A DNA stretch of 64,000 bases from Fimbriimonas ginsengisoli Gsoil 348 (GCA_945881865.1 CAMCVK010000002.1:1-64000), one strand, 5' to 3'; positions 34,245 through 43,222 are shown, counted from the stretch's first letter. Program-made: numbers and translations. Notes: generated from the letters alone by a model not told the origin.

Positions 34245-35041
34245 TGCGAAAGGTCTCGGATGGGGTTACCCGAAATGACTCGGTTCCCGCGACGGAAGAC
34301 AGGCTCCTCGCCGTCAATCTTCAGTTCGGCATCACCCAAGCGGAGGAGCTCCAGAATCGCAAGGAATCCATACACTGCATCTTCCCGCCGAGAAAACTCG
34401 CCAACAAGCTCCGAGAGACAGATCCAGCTCGAGCCGAGTCGTGCGTAAACACGCGACATCTCTCCGGCCAGCGACTTGCGCGCCCGCGAAAGGTCGGGCA
34501 TCTCGGTTGGAATCGAGCGGCGGAGGAGCCTTTCCAAAGCCCGAGCCAGATCGACGCCGCGGGCGTTGGCCAACACGACCGGAACTTCGTAGGGCAAAAA
34601 CTCGGCATCCGGCGAGCGGAAGAAGAGCCCGGACCGCGCCTCGTGCAAGACCTCCAGTGCCGAGATCGCCAGGTGATACTCCCCAATCGACGGCAGGCCG
34701 AGTTCTTCCGACTCCTCATACGGCTCGGGTTCTACTTCTGGAATCGGAATCAGCCGCCAGGCTTTGCGCTCCAACAGAAAGCTAAGCGCGGCGAGGGCGG
34801 CGGCGGCTTCATCCAGCGAGGCGTCGCGCGCCTGCATTAAATATTCGAAGTAGGCTTCACAAATCGGCAAAAGCGGAACTTCGAGCAGATCGATTTTCTG
34901 CGCCCGAACAAGGCCGAACAGCGTCGCGAGTGATCCGTCGAACGTATCCGTGGTGACGTGGATGGGCGGCGGAGCGACAATGCCGAGGGCGGAGATCGTC
35001 GCGGAGGTTTCCAAGTCGGCGACTCTCGGCGGCATCTTCAT
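34241..35041 (-). CDS. scpA: Segregation and condensation protein A
   Basis: A 266-residue kleisin. TFDGSLATLFGLVRAQKIDLLEVPLL is the conserved N-terminal region that contacts the SMC neck. AFAALSFLLE-type ALAALSFLLERKAW follows, then a Glu-rich linker (about 100-118), and a C-terminal winged helix near 205-255. The N-terminal 35 residues before the first family block are longer than usual. It heads the scpA-scpB-dacA-pseudouridine synthase operon and begins 55 bp downstream of the tRNA-Cys gene, on the same strand. Confidence 0.9.
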   Translation of the reverse strand: MKMPPRVADLETSATISALGIVAPPPIHVTTDTFDGSLATLFGLVRAQKIDLLEVPLLPICEAYFEYLMQARDASLDEAAAALAALSFLLERKAWRLIPIPEVEPEPYEESEELGLPSIGEYHLAISALEVLHEARSGLFFRSPDAEFLPYEVPVVLANARGVDLARALERLLRRSIPTEMPDLSRARKSLAGEMSRVYARLGSSWICLSELVGEFSRREDAVYGFLAILELLRLGDAELKIDGEEPVFRRGNRVISGNPIRDLSQ

Positions 35042-35096
35042 TTAGACGAACCAATCCGACGATTAGACTCTAGGAAGACGCGGTTGCCCAAGAGAT

Positions 35097-35173
35097 TGGA
35101 GGTGCCGGGCGGATTCGAACCGCCGAATAACGGTTTTGCAGACCGTCCCCTTGGGCCACTTGGGCACGGCACC
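35097..35173 (-). tRNA. tRNA-Cys (anticodon GCA)
   Basis: On the minus strand GGTGCCG pairs with CGGCACC; discriminator T and an encoded CCA follow. The anticodon loop CTGCAAA gives GCA, and the T loop is GTTCGAATC. It is complete, with the T73 discriminator expected for cysteine. Confidence 0.97.
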
Positions 35174-35185
35174 AGAACCTATTCT

Positions 35186-35899
35186 TTATACCTTTGCGAT
35201 CTCCCGGTATGTCGCTGAAATCAGACCAAATCGGGCAAGTTCCGAAGATCGGTCCGGGTTTGTGAGATATTCGAGATCGGCGACACGCTCCCGCCGAACC
35301 TGACCGAACGGAATGCCCTCATGGCGCCAGTTGTCAAGCTCCGCGTCATCCTCGCATGGATGCGTGACGTTGATAAATGGTCCCGGACCCACCGGGGCCT
35401 CCGTACCCGACCACCAATCCACCTTCGGACCGTAGACCAATCCTTCTTCCTCAGCGATTCTTGCCAGCAGATCACCAACACCGGGCAGCCAACCGACACC
35501 CATGTGCTCGTCGAGGTAGTTCGGGGTTAGGCCCAACTCTCGAATCTTACGAATCTGGGCTCGCACTTCGCGTTCGATATCATCGATTTCGAATCCCTTC
35601 GCATGAAGCACGTTCGGCGATGCGGTCAGCCAGCCGTTGGCCTCAACCAAACTGGCAACTTCCTGGGGCGGCGAGACGGGACCCCATTTCACGTCGTCCC
35701 ACTCGCTATTGAGGCAAACGTGGACGCCGAGATCGATGTTTGGCACTTCCGATAATGCCTTTGCGTCGGCCTGAAGTGCCGGGCCATTCGCCATCACCGA
35801 CACGTTCCGCGCAACTCCGGCCGAAACCGCCGAGAGGATTCCGCGATTTGCGGCATGGCCAGAGCCAAAGTCGTCGCAGCGAAACAGAACCTGGATCAT
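35186..35899 (-). CDS. ChbG/YdjC-family carbohydrate deacetylase
   Basis: A 237-residue protein starting at ATG 35899 (MIQVLFRCDDFG), overlapping the permease stop by ATGA. The family metal site is visible: the Asp pair in RCDDFG, His in LGVHVCLNSEW, and the His of the YLDEHMGVGWLP block. ChbG removes an acetyl group from chitooligosaccharides so that they can be hydrolysed; other members act on different acetylated or amino sugars. As the last gene of the LacI-headed operon it probably processes an imported sugar. A longer frame upstream lies within the permease gene and is not used. Confidence 0.85.
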   Translation of the reverse strand: MIQVLFRCDDFGSGHAANRGILSAVSAGVARNVSVMANGPALQADAKALSEVPNIDLGVHVCLNSEWDDVKWGPVSPPQEVASLVEANGWLTASPNVLHAKGFEIDDIEREVRAQIRKIRELGLTPNYLDEHMGVGWLPGVGDLLARIAEEEGLVYGPKVDWWSGTEAPVGPGPFINVTHPCEDDAELDNWRHEGIPFGQVRRERVADLEYLTNPDRSSELARFGLISATYREIAKV

Positions 35900-36789
35900 T
35901 TGCCACCCGTTAGCGTAATGCCCCTTACGAAGTAGCGTTGGCAAGCGAGGAAGATGATCACCATCGGAATCATAACCAATACCGAGCCGGCCATGAGAAG
36001 GTGCCACTCGGTGCCGCGCGCGTTCTGAAGGCTTCGTAGCGCGACTTCAAGGGTCTGCTTGTTCGGGTCATTTAGCATCATGAGCGGACCCATGAAATCG
36101 CGAAAGCTGCCGATGAACGTGAAAACGGCGATCGTGGCGAGCGCCGGGCCGGAGTTTGGAATGAGCATCTGCCAGAAGATGCGCGCGTGGCTGGCACCGT
36201 CGAGCTTCGCGGCTTCGTCCATCTCGCGCGGAATTCCCTTTAGGAACTGCCGAAGGAGGAAGATGTTAAACGCTCCACCGCCAAAGAACGCCGGCACGAT
36301 GAACGGCAAGAAGGTGTCGATCCAATGCAGCTTAGCCATTAAGACATAGCCGGGAATCATCGTGACAACCCCCGGGAGCATCATGGTGCTGAGCAAAATG
36401 ACAAACAGCCGGTCTCGCCCCCGGAAGTTGAGTCGCGCAAATGGGTAAGCCACCATCGCGGCGGTTAACGTCACGCCAAGGGTCGGGATGACGCTAAGGA
36501 CAAGCGTATTGAAAAATTTCAGCCAGAAAGCGAAGTTCCGATCAATAAAGAGTAGACGGTAGTTCTCAAAGGTTAAGGTAATCGGCCAAGACCATGGGGA
36601 GGTAAGGGCGATCTCCTCCTTGGATTTCAGCGACATCGCCACCATGACGTAAAGCGGCAGCATAAACAGGATGCTGCCAAGCACAAGGGCTAGGCCGACC
36701 GAGGCGTTGGCGATCCGCTGTTGAAGAATGCCGCGTCGGCCCGCGCGATGGTACTCAGCCGAAATCGACAGAGGCTCGGACTTAGCCAT
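35896..36789 (-). CDS. Sugar ABC transporter permease, MalG type
   Basis: A 297-residue CUT1-family inner-membrane permease with six helices. The EAA loop reads EMDEAAKLDGASHARIFWQML (residues about 205-225), which would dock the ATPase. The N-terminal 35 residues are cytoplasmic. Its ATG directly follows the stop of the fused SBP-permease gene with no gap, so the two form the heterodimeric channel. The matching ATP-binding subunit is not in the window; an MsmK/UgpC-like shared ATPase is expected elsewhere. Confidence 0.93.
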   Translation of the reverse strand: MAKSEPLSISAEYHRAGRRGILQQRIANASVGLALVLGSILFMLPLYVMVAMSLKSKEEIALTSPWSWPITLTFENYRLLFIDRNFAFWLKFFNTLVLSVIPTLGVTLTAAMVAYPFARLNFRGRDRLFVILLSTMMLPGVVTMIPGYVLMAKLHWIDTFLPFIVPAFFGGGAFNIFLLRQFLKGIPREMDEAAKLDGASHARIFWQMLIPNSGPALATIAVFTFIGSFRDFMGPLMMLNDPNKQTLEVALRSLQNARGTEWHLLMAGSVLVMIPMVIIFLACQRYFVRGITLTGGK

Positions 36790-39159
36790 TTACTTGATGT
36801 CTCCTTCGTAATAGACCCACCGTTTACTCGCCTGCAGTTGGATCACCGTAATCACCAAGATAATCGTGAATAGAATCCAGGCTAGCGCGGATGCATATCC
36901 CATTTGTAGGCTTTGGAAGGCCTGACGGTATAGGTAAACCACCATGAACAGGGTAGCTCGGTCCGGTCCGCCGTCCGTCATAACAACGGCCTGGGTAAAG
37001 ACCTGGAGCGCGCCAATAATGCCGGTGATCAGGCTGAAAAAGATCGTTGGCGTGAGAAGTGGCAAGGTGACGTTGCGGAACTTTCGCCAAACGTTTGCCC
37101 CATCAATGGTGGCCGCCTCGTAATACGAAGTCGAGATGCCTTGAAGCCCGGCGAGGAAGATGACCGTGCCTCCGCCTGCCCCCCACATGCCCATGATAAC
37201 GAACGCCGGAATGACCGTTTTCACGTTGGCCAACCAGTTGACCGGTTCGCCGGGCTTTCCGGCCATATAGCTGAGCCAATCGCCAAAACCGGTCGTACTA
37301 AGCGGCCAAGTGTTGTAGATCATGTGGTTAAGCAACCCAGAATCTGGATTGAAAACACGCATCCAGATCAGCGACATTGCGACACCGCTGGCAAGCGAGG
37401 GCATATAAAACAAAGCTCGATAGAGTGGTATGCCTTTCACCTTCTGGTTGAGCAAAAGCGAGAGCGCAAGGGCTGAAATGAGCCCCAGCGGAATGCTAAA
37501 GATTGCATAGACAAACGTCTGCCGGAGCGATATCGCCACGGAGTCATCTAGCATAAACGCATCCGTGTAGTTCCTTAGTCCAACCCACTTTGGCGGCTTG
37601 ATCATGTCGGACTCGGCCAGGCTAAGGAACAAAGAGTAAAGCATTGGGCCGAGGGTAAACGCCAACCCAAACATCCAAGGGATGAGAAAGAGGTAGGCGC
37701 TCCGGTTTTCCTTCTTAGCTGCGGTAGTAAATTTCACGCCGCGCTCGGGAAGGTAGACCCACGCGATAATGCCAATCGTAATCAGTGCGCCTAGAACCAG
37801 CGCGATATTGGTTGGATATGGCGAGGTCTCCTGCCGACGAATCTGGTTCGCGAGGTCGCGACTCGCTGTGCGCTGCAGATCCTCCATCGTTTTGACGGGT
37901 GGGTTCACTCCGGTCAGAACGTCGTACGATTTGCCTTGGCACAGGTTGGCGATTGGCCGGAAGTATTCGGGCACCAGGTCAATGACCATGCTTGCCGCCG
38001 CTCGATCGGTGACGGCAATCCCCTTCGGCTTCGCCGCGTCACCCGTCGCGTCTGCCGCAGGAAGCCAGATTCCGGGTTGCGTGGCAAGAGAGCGAATCGC
38101 GGGTTGGTTCAGTCCGGCGCGCGCCATGGCGATCATTCCTGGCGGACCCGACATGAACTTAACGAACTCCCAGGCTTCCTTGGGATATCGCGTTGTGGCA
38201 AAAATCGAAGTACCCGAGCCCTCACCCTTCGTTCGGTTTACGCTGCCAACGTAAGCCGGAAAAGGGACGACATCCCACTCGGCGTTCGGCCCCTTCATTT
38301 CGCGGCGAAACTTTAGGATCTCCCACGGACCTGACTGATACATCGCCAACTTGCCCTGGATGAACAGGTCACGCTGGCTTGTATTTGCGCTGGTCAACTC
38401 GGTCTGGCTCGGCGCCCACTTGTGCTTGTTGACGACATCGCTGGCGAACGTGACGAGATCGATGACGTCGGGCTCGGTCGCCATCATCTTCGTGGGCTTC
38501 TCGTTCGAATCCCAAAGCTTTAGCCCGCGCGACAGCATCAGCGTCTCCAGCATGAGCTGCGGCCAAGCCGACGAGTAGCCATACTGGAACGTCCGGCCTT
38601 TTGCGTCCTTGCGGCTTAAGGCTCCGATCATCCACGTAAAGTCTTTTGCGCCTTCGGCGGGCCGCGGCTCGTAACCCCAGCTCCAGTCTGGACTAGGGTA
38701 AGGCACCTTGGCCTCATCAAACAACCGCTTATTGTAATAGATTAAGCCGGTAGGGGCGACTTCTCGCGGCAGCGAGTAGAGCTTGTCCTCGTACGTAAAA
38801 AATCGAACAATATTCGGGTAGTAATCGGCCAGCTTAACCGACGGATCGTTCCTTAAGAAATCGTTCAGCGGTAGAAGAACGCCGCGCGCGGCCATCGGCT
38901 GATAGTCTTGCGGGGCCATTCGAGCCACATCCGGCGAGATAGAGGCCGCATACATCGCCATCAGCTTTTGCGCATAGCTGTCCACGATCGGCTCGATCTT
39001 GATCTTGATGTTTGGGTTTTTAGCCTCGAATTCTTTTACAATTCCCTCGACCACGCCCAGGCTGTCCGCACCGTCCGTGACGGCGTATCGCAGCGTGATC
39101 GGTTGCGCACCGACGAGCAGGGCCGCGCACCACAAGAGCAGAGCTAGCGCGGCCCGCAC
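36790..39159 (-). CDS. Solute-binding protein fused to MalF-type ABC permease
   Basis: A 789-residue fusion, starting at GTG. Residues 1-18 are a signal sequence; 20-440 form a type 1 extracellular solute-binding protein (IKIKIEPIVDSYAQKLMAMY, FIQGKLAMYQSGPW, YPKEAWEFVKFMSGPPG). A membrane helix at about 450-470 brings the chain back into the membrane, and 488-789 is a MalF-type permease with EAATIDGANVWRKF at 681. In most CUT1 systems the binding protein is separate, so here each transporter carries its own tethered receptor. The reading frame is continuous and both halves are complete, so it is not a frameshift artefact. Substrate is probably a glycoside, from the LacI/GH78 context. Confidence 0.93.
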   Translation of the reverse strand: MRAALALLLWCAALLVGAQPITLRYAVTDGADSLGVVEGIVKEFEAKNPNIKIKIEPIVDSYAQKLMAMYAASISPDVARMAPQDYQPMAARGVLLPLNDFLRNDPSVKLADYYPNIVRFFTYEDKLYSLPREVAPTGLIYYNKRLFDEAKVPYPSPDWSWGYEPRPAEGAKDFTWMIGALSRKDAKGRTFQYGYSSAWPQLMLETLMLSRGLKLWDSNEKPTKMMATEPDVIDLVTFASDVVNKHKWAPSQTELTSANTSQRDLFIQGKLAMYQSGPWEILKFRREMKGPNAEWDVVPFPAYVGSVNRTKGEGSGTSIFATTRYPKEAWEFVKFMSGPPGMIAMARAGLNQPAIRSLATQPGIWLPAADATGDAAKPKGIAVTDRAAASMVIDLVPEYFRPIANLCQGKSYDVLTGVNPPVKTMEDLQRTASRDLANQIRRQETSPYPTNIALVLGALITIGIIAWVYLPERGVKFTTAAKKENRSAYLFLIPWMFGLAFTLGPMLYSLFLSLAESDMIKPPKWVGLRNYTDAFMLDDSVAISLRQTFVYAIFSIPLGLISALALSLLLNQKVKGIPLYRALFYMPSLASGVAMSLIWMRVFNPDSGLLNHMIYNTWPLSTTGFGDWLSYMAGKPGEPVNWLANVKTVIPAFVIMGMWGAGGGTVIFLAGLQGISTSYYEAATIDGANVWRKFRNVTLPLLTPTIFFSLITGIIGALQVFTQAVVMTDGGPDRATLFMVVYLYRQAFQSLQMGYASALAWILFTIILVITVIQLQASKRWVYYEGDIK

Positions 39160-39162
39160 GGT

Positions 39163-40890
39163 TTAGGCAACCGCCTGCGACAATTCTTCGAGCGGCGTAT
39201 TGTCGCGGTTAAAGTGCATCAGATCGGTTTGTTCGGGCGTTCGAACGGGCATCGTCGGCTTGGCCGGATCAAAGCTAGCTTTCACCCAGCCTTCCGTCAC
39301 CATCGCCTCTAATGTTTGCAACATTCTCGGCATGTACTTGCGGAAATCGTAGCCTCGCTCGGCAAAGAACCGCTGCAGAAATGGCACGAAGTCCTCGGCC
39401 AGGCTTGATTGCCGCAAGAACCGAACCACCGGAAGAAAGTCGCCGTGGTACGGCAAAACCTTGCCGTTTCGCCGCCAAGCCTTCACCTTGCCGATCTTTC
39501 CGTGTTCCATCACCGGCACAAACACGCTCTCGGTGCCAGTGAGGTCCAAATCGAAGACGTTGTTTTGGGCGATTGCCCACGTGGCTTCCTTCCCGGCAAA
39601 CCACTGCGTCAGCAGCTTGACCGCCGTCACGTCCCAGGTTCCGATCTCGGCAACCTGATAGGTTTCGCTAGCGAATCCACCGGTCGAGAGCCATCGGAAC
39701 GCATCTTCCGGATTCAGTTCTAGACCAACTTCGCGTGCTATGTTCGAAGTGTTGTCGCGAAGGTCGGTAAACCGGCCGTTGCCCAGGTACCAAAAGTCGG
39801 CGAACTTGATGTGCGACTGAAGCCGAACGCGTTGCATGTCGTCGAACCGTTCTTTAAGCCAAACCGGGTCGTGTTCGCCGCGCTCGAGTTCCATAATCGT
39901 GTAAGCCGCCTCGCGAGCGCCGGTGTGTGCCAACGTCATGCCAGCACTCAAAATCGGGTCAGCAAAGCCAGAGCTTTCCCCGGCGAGCATCCAGTTTTCC
40001 CCGACGACTCGGTCGGCCACGTAGCTCCAGTCCTTCGTGCTCGCGAGTTTGTCTTCGCGCACGGCATGCTGCAGCCAGCGCGAAATGTTTGGCTCGGCGG
40101 CGATCGCGTCCAGGTAGACATCTACCGGCTTCTTGCCTAGCTCCTTGAAGCGCTCAGCCGATATAACAAAGCCGACGCTAGTTCGGGTTGTACTAATCGG
40201 AATGAACCAGATCCAGCCGTAACCCAGGCTCATCACCTGGATTCGCGTTCCGCCTTCGCCAAAATCAATCGCCCAGTCCGCGTTTTGCCAGTAGTCCCAA
40301 ATGGCAACGTTCCTCAAATGGGTTGGCGAATTTACGCCAACGTCCATCGCCCGGCGGATAAGGCCGACGTTGCCCGAGGCATCGACGTAGTGCTTCGCGA
40401 CCACGTCTTCCCCACCTTCCAAGCTGAGAGAGGAGATTCGATCCCCCTCGCGGTTGACGCGTTGAACCTTCGTGCCCTCCCGCACTTCCGCCCCAAGCTC
40501 GGCCGCATGGTCCAGCAGAATCTTGTCGTAAACCGAGCGGTCGACCTGAAACGCGAGCATGCGCCGCTGCCCTTCGAACTTCGACGGCCGAGGAAATTTG
40601 TTGTACTGCGAGCCCGGAACGAACTCAAAGTCCCACAGCTCGTCGGTTCGACCCCATCGGTAGGTGGCTCCAATCTTGATGGGGAATCCAGCGGCTTCGA
40701 CCTTGTCCCAAACGCCCATCTCATCAAGAATGGTGCTGACCGCCGGAAGCTGGCTCTCCCCAACATGGTCGCGGGGAAAGACTTCCCTCTCCAAAACCAG
40801 GACGCTGAGGTCGGGCCGGTATTTCTTGATGAGCGTTGCGCAGGTGCTGCCTGCCGGGCCGCCCCCAACAATGGCGACGTCAACGGTCAT
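39163..40890 (-). CDS. Flavin-dependent halogenase-like oxidoreductase
   Basis: A 575-residue FAD protein of the tryptophan-halogenase superfamily. The FAD loop is VGGGPAGSTCA, followed by FPRDHVGESQLP. K72 in PIKIGATYRWG matches the lysine thought to carry the haloamine in halogenases, and WIWFIP (226-231) is the WxWxIP motif that separates halogenases from monooxygenases. LAGESSGFADPILSAGM is the second FAD block. The C-terminal 200 residues are unassigned. Whether it halogenates, and what, is unknown; it sits in a sugar uptake operon, four bases overlapping the lipoprotein gene and three bases before the transporter. Confidence 0.87.
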   Translation of the reverse strand: MTVDVAIVGGGPAGSTCATLIKKYRPDLSVLVLEREVFPRDHVGESQLPAVSTILDEMGVWDKVEAAGFPIKIGATYRWGRTDELWDFEFVPGSQYNKFPRPSKFEGQRRMLAFQVDRSVYDKILLDHAAELGAEVREGTKVQRVNREGDRISSLSLEGGEDVVAKHYVDASGNVGLIRRAMDVGVNSPTHLRNVAIWDYWQNADWAIDFGEGGTRIQVMSLGYGWIWFIPISTTRTSVGFVISAERFKELGKKPVDVYLDAIAAEPNISRWLQHAVREDKLASTKDWSYVADRVVGENWMLAGESSGFADPILSAGMTLAHTGAREAAYTIMELERGEHDPVWLKERFDDMQRVRLQSHIKFADFWYLGNGRFTDLRDNTSNIAREVGLELNPEDAFRWLSTGGFASETYQVAEIGTWDVTAVKLLTQWFAGKEATWAIAQNNVFDLDLTGTESVFVPVMEHGKIGKVKAWRRNGKVLPYHGDFLPVVRFLRQSSLAEDFVPFLQRFFAERGYDFRKYMPRMLQTLEAMVTEGWVKASFDPAKPTMPVRTPEQTDLMHFNRDNTPLEELSQAVA

Positions 40891-41117
40891 TTCTTTTCGT
40901 CTGGCTTGCTCGGGGCCGCACCGGGCGTGTTACCCTGCGACTTCATCCACTTGTCAAAGTTTGCTTTCTCTTCGGCCGTAGCCTTATTCATGTCGAGTCC
41001 GCCCTTAAAGCCTTCCGACATCTTCTTTTCCTCGTCCTTCGAAACTTCATCCGAAGAGCAACCAACGAGGCACGCGACAACGCTAGCGGCGAGGATCGCC
41101 GTAAAAATTCTTTTCAT
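40887..41117 (-). CDS. Small lipoprotein of a pseudopilin-lipoprotein pair
   Basis: A 76-residue protein starting at ATG 41117 (MKRIFTAIL), with lipobox CLVGC and the mature chain beginning CSSDEVSKDEEKK. The mature part is short, charged and Lys/Glu-rich, ending PSKPDEKK. It follows the pseudopilin gene after a strong hairpin, and its stop overlaps the halogenase start. A second pseudopilin at 59142-60089 is followed by a similar lipoprotein ending NNPDKK. No family name known to me; a role with the pseudopilin is inferred from this repetition. Confidence 0.75.
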   Translation of the reverse strand: MKRIFTAILAASVVACLVGCSSDEVSKDEEKKMSEGFKGGLDMNKATAEEKANFDKWMKSQGNTPGAAPSKPDEKK

Positions 41118-41144
41118 GTTTTCGGGTACCAAAGGCAGGCCAAA

Positions 41145-41172
41145 GGGCTTCTCTGGCAAGCCAGAGAAGCCC
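41145..41172 (-). promoter_or_regulatory. Strong intercistronic hairpin after the pseudopilin gene
   Basis: A perfect 13-bp inverted repeat, GGGCTTCTCTGGC and its complement, with two bases between the arms. It lies 14 bases past the pseudopilin stop and before the lipoprotein start. On the minus strand only TTT follows the stem, so it is more likely a partial terminator or RNA-stabilising stem that keeps pseudopilin expression above that of the downstream genes than a full stop. Confidence 0.8.
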
Positions 41173-41185
41173 GGTCGTCACGATC

Positions 41186-42040
41186 TTAGCGAGTCGAGTT
41201 CCACATGTTCTGGTCGAACTTAGTCGCCGGATCAGGGTTCGTCGCCGCTGCGTTCATGCTCTTCGAGTGGCCGTCAGCGAACGCGAAGTTCGCCTTACCG
41301 TCGATGGCAGTCACGCCACCGGCCTTGCCTGCCGGGTACTTGGATTCGGTGTTACCCGCCCCGAGCAGTCGCAATCCGTTGGGGATTGCACCGGTGTCGC
41401 CGAGGTAGAAGTTCTCGGTCGCGTCAACGTCCCAGAGAAGGAGTTGCGTCGGCCAGATGATCGAAGCGTTTCCTCCGGTCCAGTACGTATTGTCCTTGTT
41501 GTACTTGGGTGCAAACATGATGGTGCTTGCGGGCTGCGTCACAGCGGTCCCGCTGATCGTGCCGCCCTTGAACCAGCCCTGCGGCTCCCAGTCTGGCTGA
41601 ATGATGCCGATAACGCCGATCTGAGCGTTGTCGGTGTACTTCGAGTCGCCGCCGCCCATCAGGGAGTTGGAACCCCACGAGATCCAAGGACCAGCAAACT
41701 CGCTGTAGCCGGTTGCGTTGTCCAGCGGCGATCGGAAGATGCCCTGGCTCTTGATGTACGGGCTCAACCGCGGAGCCCAGTAGCACTCCGAAGCTTTGCT
41801 CGTGTCGCCCCAACCGCCCGAACCCGGGTAGTAGATGGACGTGGTGACGAAAACGTCGTCATAGTCTCCGGCGTAGTTCAACGAACCCAAAGCAAGCTGC
41901 TTGGAGTTGCTGAGCTCGGAGCTCTTTTTAGCGGCGGCTTTCGCCTGGGCGAAGACCGGGAACAAGATAGCGGCCAAGATCGCGATGATCGCGATAACGA
42001 CGAGAAGTTCAATAAGCGTGAACGCTTTGATGTTCTTCAA
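41186..42040 (-). CDS. Type II-like pseudopilin (DUF1559-type)
   Basis: A 284-residue prepilin-like protein. The leader MKNIKA is followed by the cleavage and methylation site AFTLIELL, with Glu at +5, and a 20-residue hydrophobic helix ending [15 protein letters not shown]. The C-terminal globular part has the [11 protein letters not shown] block of DUF1559/H-X9-DG proteins. TTG 42040 is the start: GGAGG sits six bases before it. It overlaps the LacI stop as TTGA, so it is co-transcribed with a sugar regulator, which is unusual. It should assemble in the envelope as a pseudopilus or surface protein. Confidence 0.92.
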   Translation of the reverse strand: MKNIKAFTLIELLVVIAIIAILAAILFPVFAQAKAAAKKSSELSNSKQLALGSLNYAGDYDDVFVTTSIYYPGSGGWGDTSKASECYWAPRLSPYIKSQGIFRSPLDNATGYSEFAGPWISWGSNSLMGGGDSKYTDNAQIGVIGIIQPDWEPQGWFKGGTISGTAVTQPASTIMFAPKYNKDNTYWTGGNASIIWPTQLLLWDVDATENFYLGDTGAIPNGLRLLGAGNTESKYPAGKAGGVTAIDGKANFAFADGHSKSMNAAATNPDPATKFDQNMWNSTR

Positions 42041-43194
42041 TGAGATCCTCCGTTGGATATTTTTCGGGCGACAGAGCCCGAAGTTGCAGATGTAAATTGT
42101 GGCGCCGTAAAATTCTTGTTTACGGGGGCGGTGCTTTCGCGTGGCACAAATTCGACGGGGATAAATGTTTCCCCGCCGTGAAGTGAGCCAGATTCGATGT
42201 TGTCCATCAGGATGTCGGCAGCGGTGCGCCCAATCCGGCCAAAGTCTTGCCGAACGGTCGTGAGGCCCAAGTCGCCCACTTGCGGCGAGTTATCGTCAAA
42301 GCCCGCTACGCTGACGTCTTCCGGCACCCTCAGGCCAACGTCTCGAAGCGCTTCGATTGTTGACTCGGCAAAATCATCGTTCCAGCAAACAATCGCGGTC
42401 GGCGCATTGCCGAGATCTGAGTAAGCGACGCGTACCAGATCGGGCACATCCCCGGGAACCAGCGTTGTTTCGCCGTTCCGCTCAAATTCGCTCGATTCGA
42501 AAAGGCGTTCTGCTGCCGAAAACCCCGTCGCAAGGTAGGAATGCGCCGATTCCACGCTCTTCGACCGCTCGCATGCCCGGAAGAAGCCGTCGGCCCGCTG
42601 CATAGAACTCACCGTGCGGAACGAAGCCCCAAAATAGGCAAGCCGACCGTGCTCGAGCGAAAGCAGATGTTCCGTCACTAGCGTCGCGGCACCCACATTG
42701 TCAACGTCTACGGTGGGGAAACCACTGCCAGGCAGACTAGAACCGATGCAAACGGTATTGACGCCGCGCTCGTTTAGCGAGCCTGCCAACGGAGAATCGG
42801 CCGTTGGGGCGAGCAAGATAACTCCGTCGCAGCGGCCGTCGTAGCTACGACGAATAGAAAGCCCAGAATCGCCCCAGAGACGCTCGATAAAGATCGTAAC
42901 GCTAAATCCGCGCTTCGCACATGCGTCCAGTACTCCCTCTAGGTTCCGCGCAAAGTAGAGATTGTTGAAGATCGCGCCCTCGCTGAGGTCCGGGCATATG
43001 AGGCCAATGTTCCGCGTGAGGATCGCCTTCTGGTTGCTTTCGAGGGCAGGTGGGCGATAGCGAAGTTCGCGGACCGCGGCAAAGACGCGAGTTCGGGTGT
43101 CGGAACTCACTCTGTTATGGCGGCCATTCAACACGTGCGACACCGTCGCCGTGGAAACCCCACAATAATTTGCTACATCTCGAATCGTCGCCAT
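42037..43194 (-). CDS. LacI-family transcriptional regulator
   Basis: A 385-residue regulator starting at ATG 43194. Residues 1-55 are the LacI helix-turn-helix and hinge ([22 protein letters not shown], then [20 protein letters not shown]). A periplasmic-binding-protein-like sugar-sensing domain follows (about 70-350), with [23 protein letters not shown] near the end. The frame is open upstream to 43296 but lacks family sequence there. It heads the seven-gene operon down to 35186 and is divergent from two GH78-family genes; the shared 215-bp region carries candidate operators. Its effector is probably a sugar from the rhamnoside pathway. Confidence 0.92.
   Translation of the reverse strand: MATIRDVANYCGVSTATVSHVLNGRHNRVSSDTRTRVFAAVRELRYRPPALESNQKAILTRNIGLICPDLSEGAIFNNLYFARNLEGVLDACAKRGFSVTIFIERLWGDSGLSIRRSYDGRCDGVILLAPTADSPLAGSLNERGVNTVCIGSSLPGSGFPTVDVDNVGAATLVTEHLLSLEHGRLAYFGASFRTVSSMQRADGFFRACERSKSVESAHSYLATGFSAAERLFESSEFERNGETTLVPGDVPDLVRVAYSDLGNAPTAIVCWNDDFAESTIEALRDVGLRVPEDVSVAGFDDNSPQVGDLGLTTVRQDFGRIGRTAADILMDNIESGSLHGGETFIPVEFVPRESTAPVNKNFTAPQFTSATSGSVARKISNGGSH
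42047..42051 (-). promoter_or_regulatory. Shine-Dalgarno site setting a TTG start
   Basis: GGAGG on the minus strand, six bases before TTG 42040, inside the end of the LacI gene. It is one of the strongest ribosome sites in the window and decides the TTG start of the pseudopilin. Confidence 0.75.
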
Positions 43195-43222
43195 CTTCTT
43201 TGAAGCCGAAAGCCGAAGCGTT

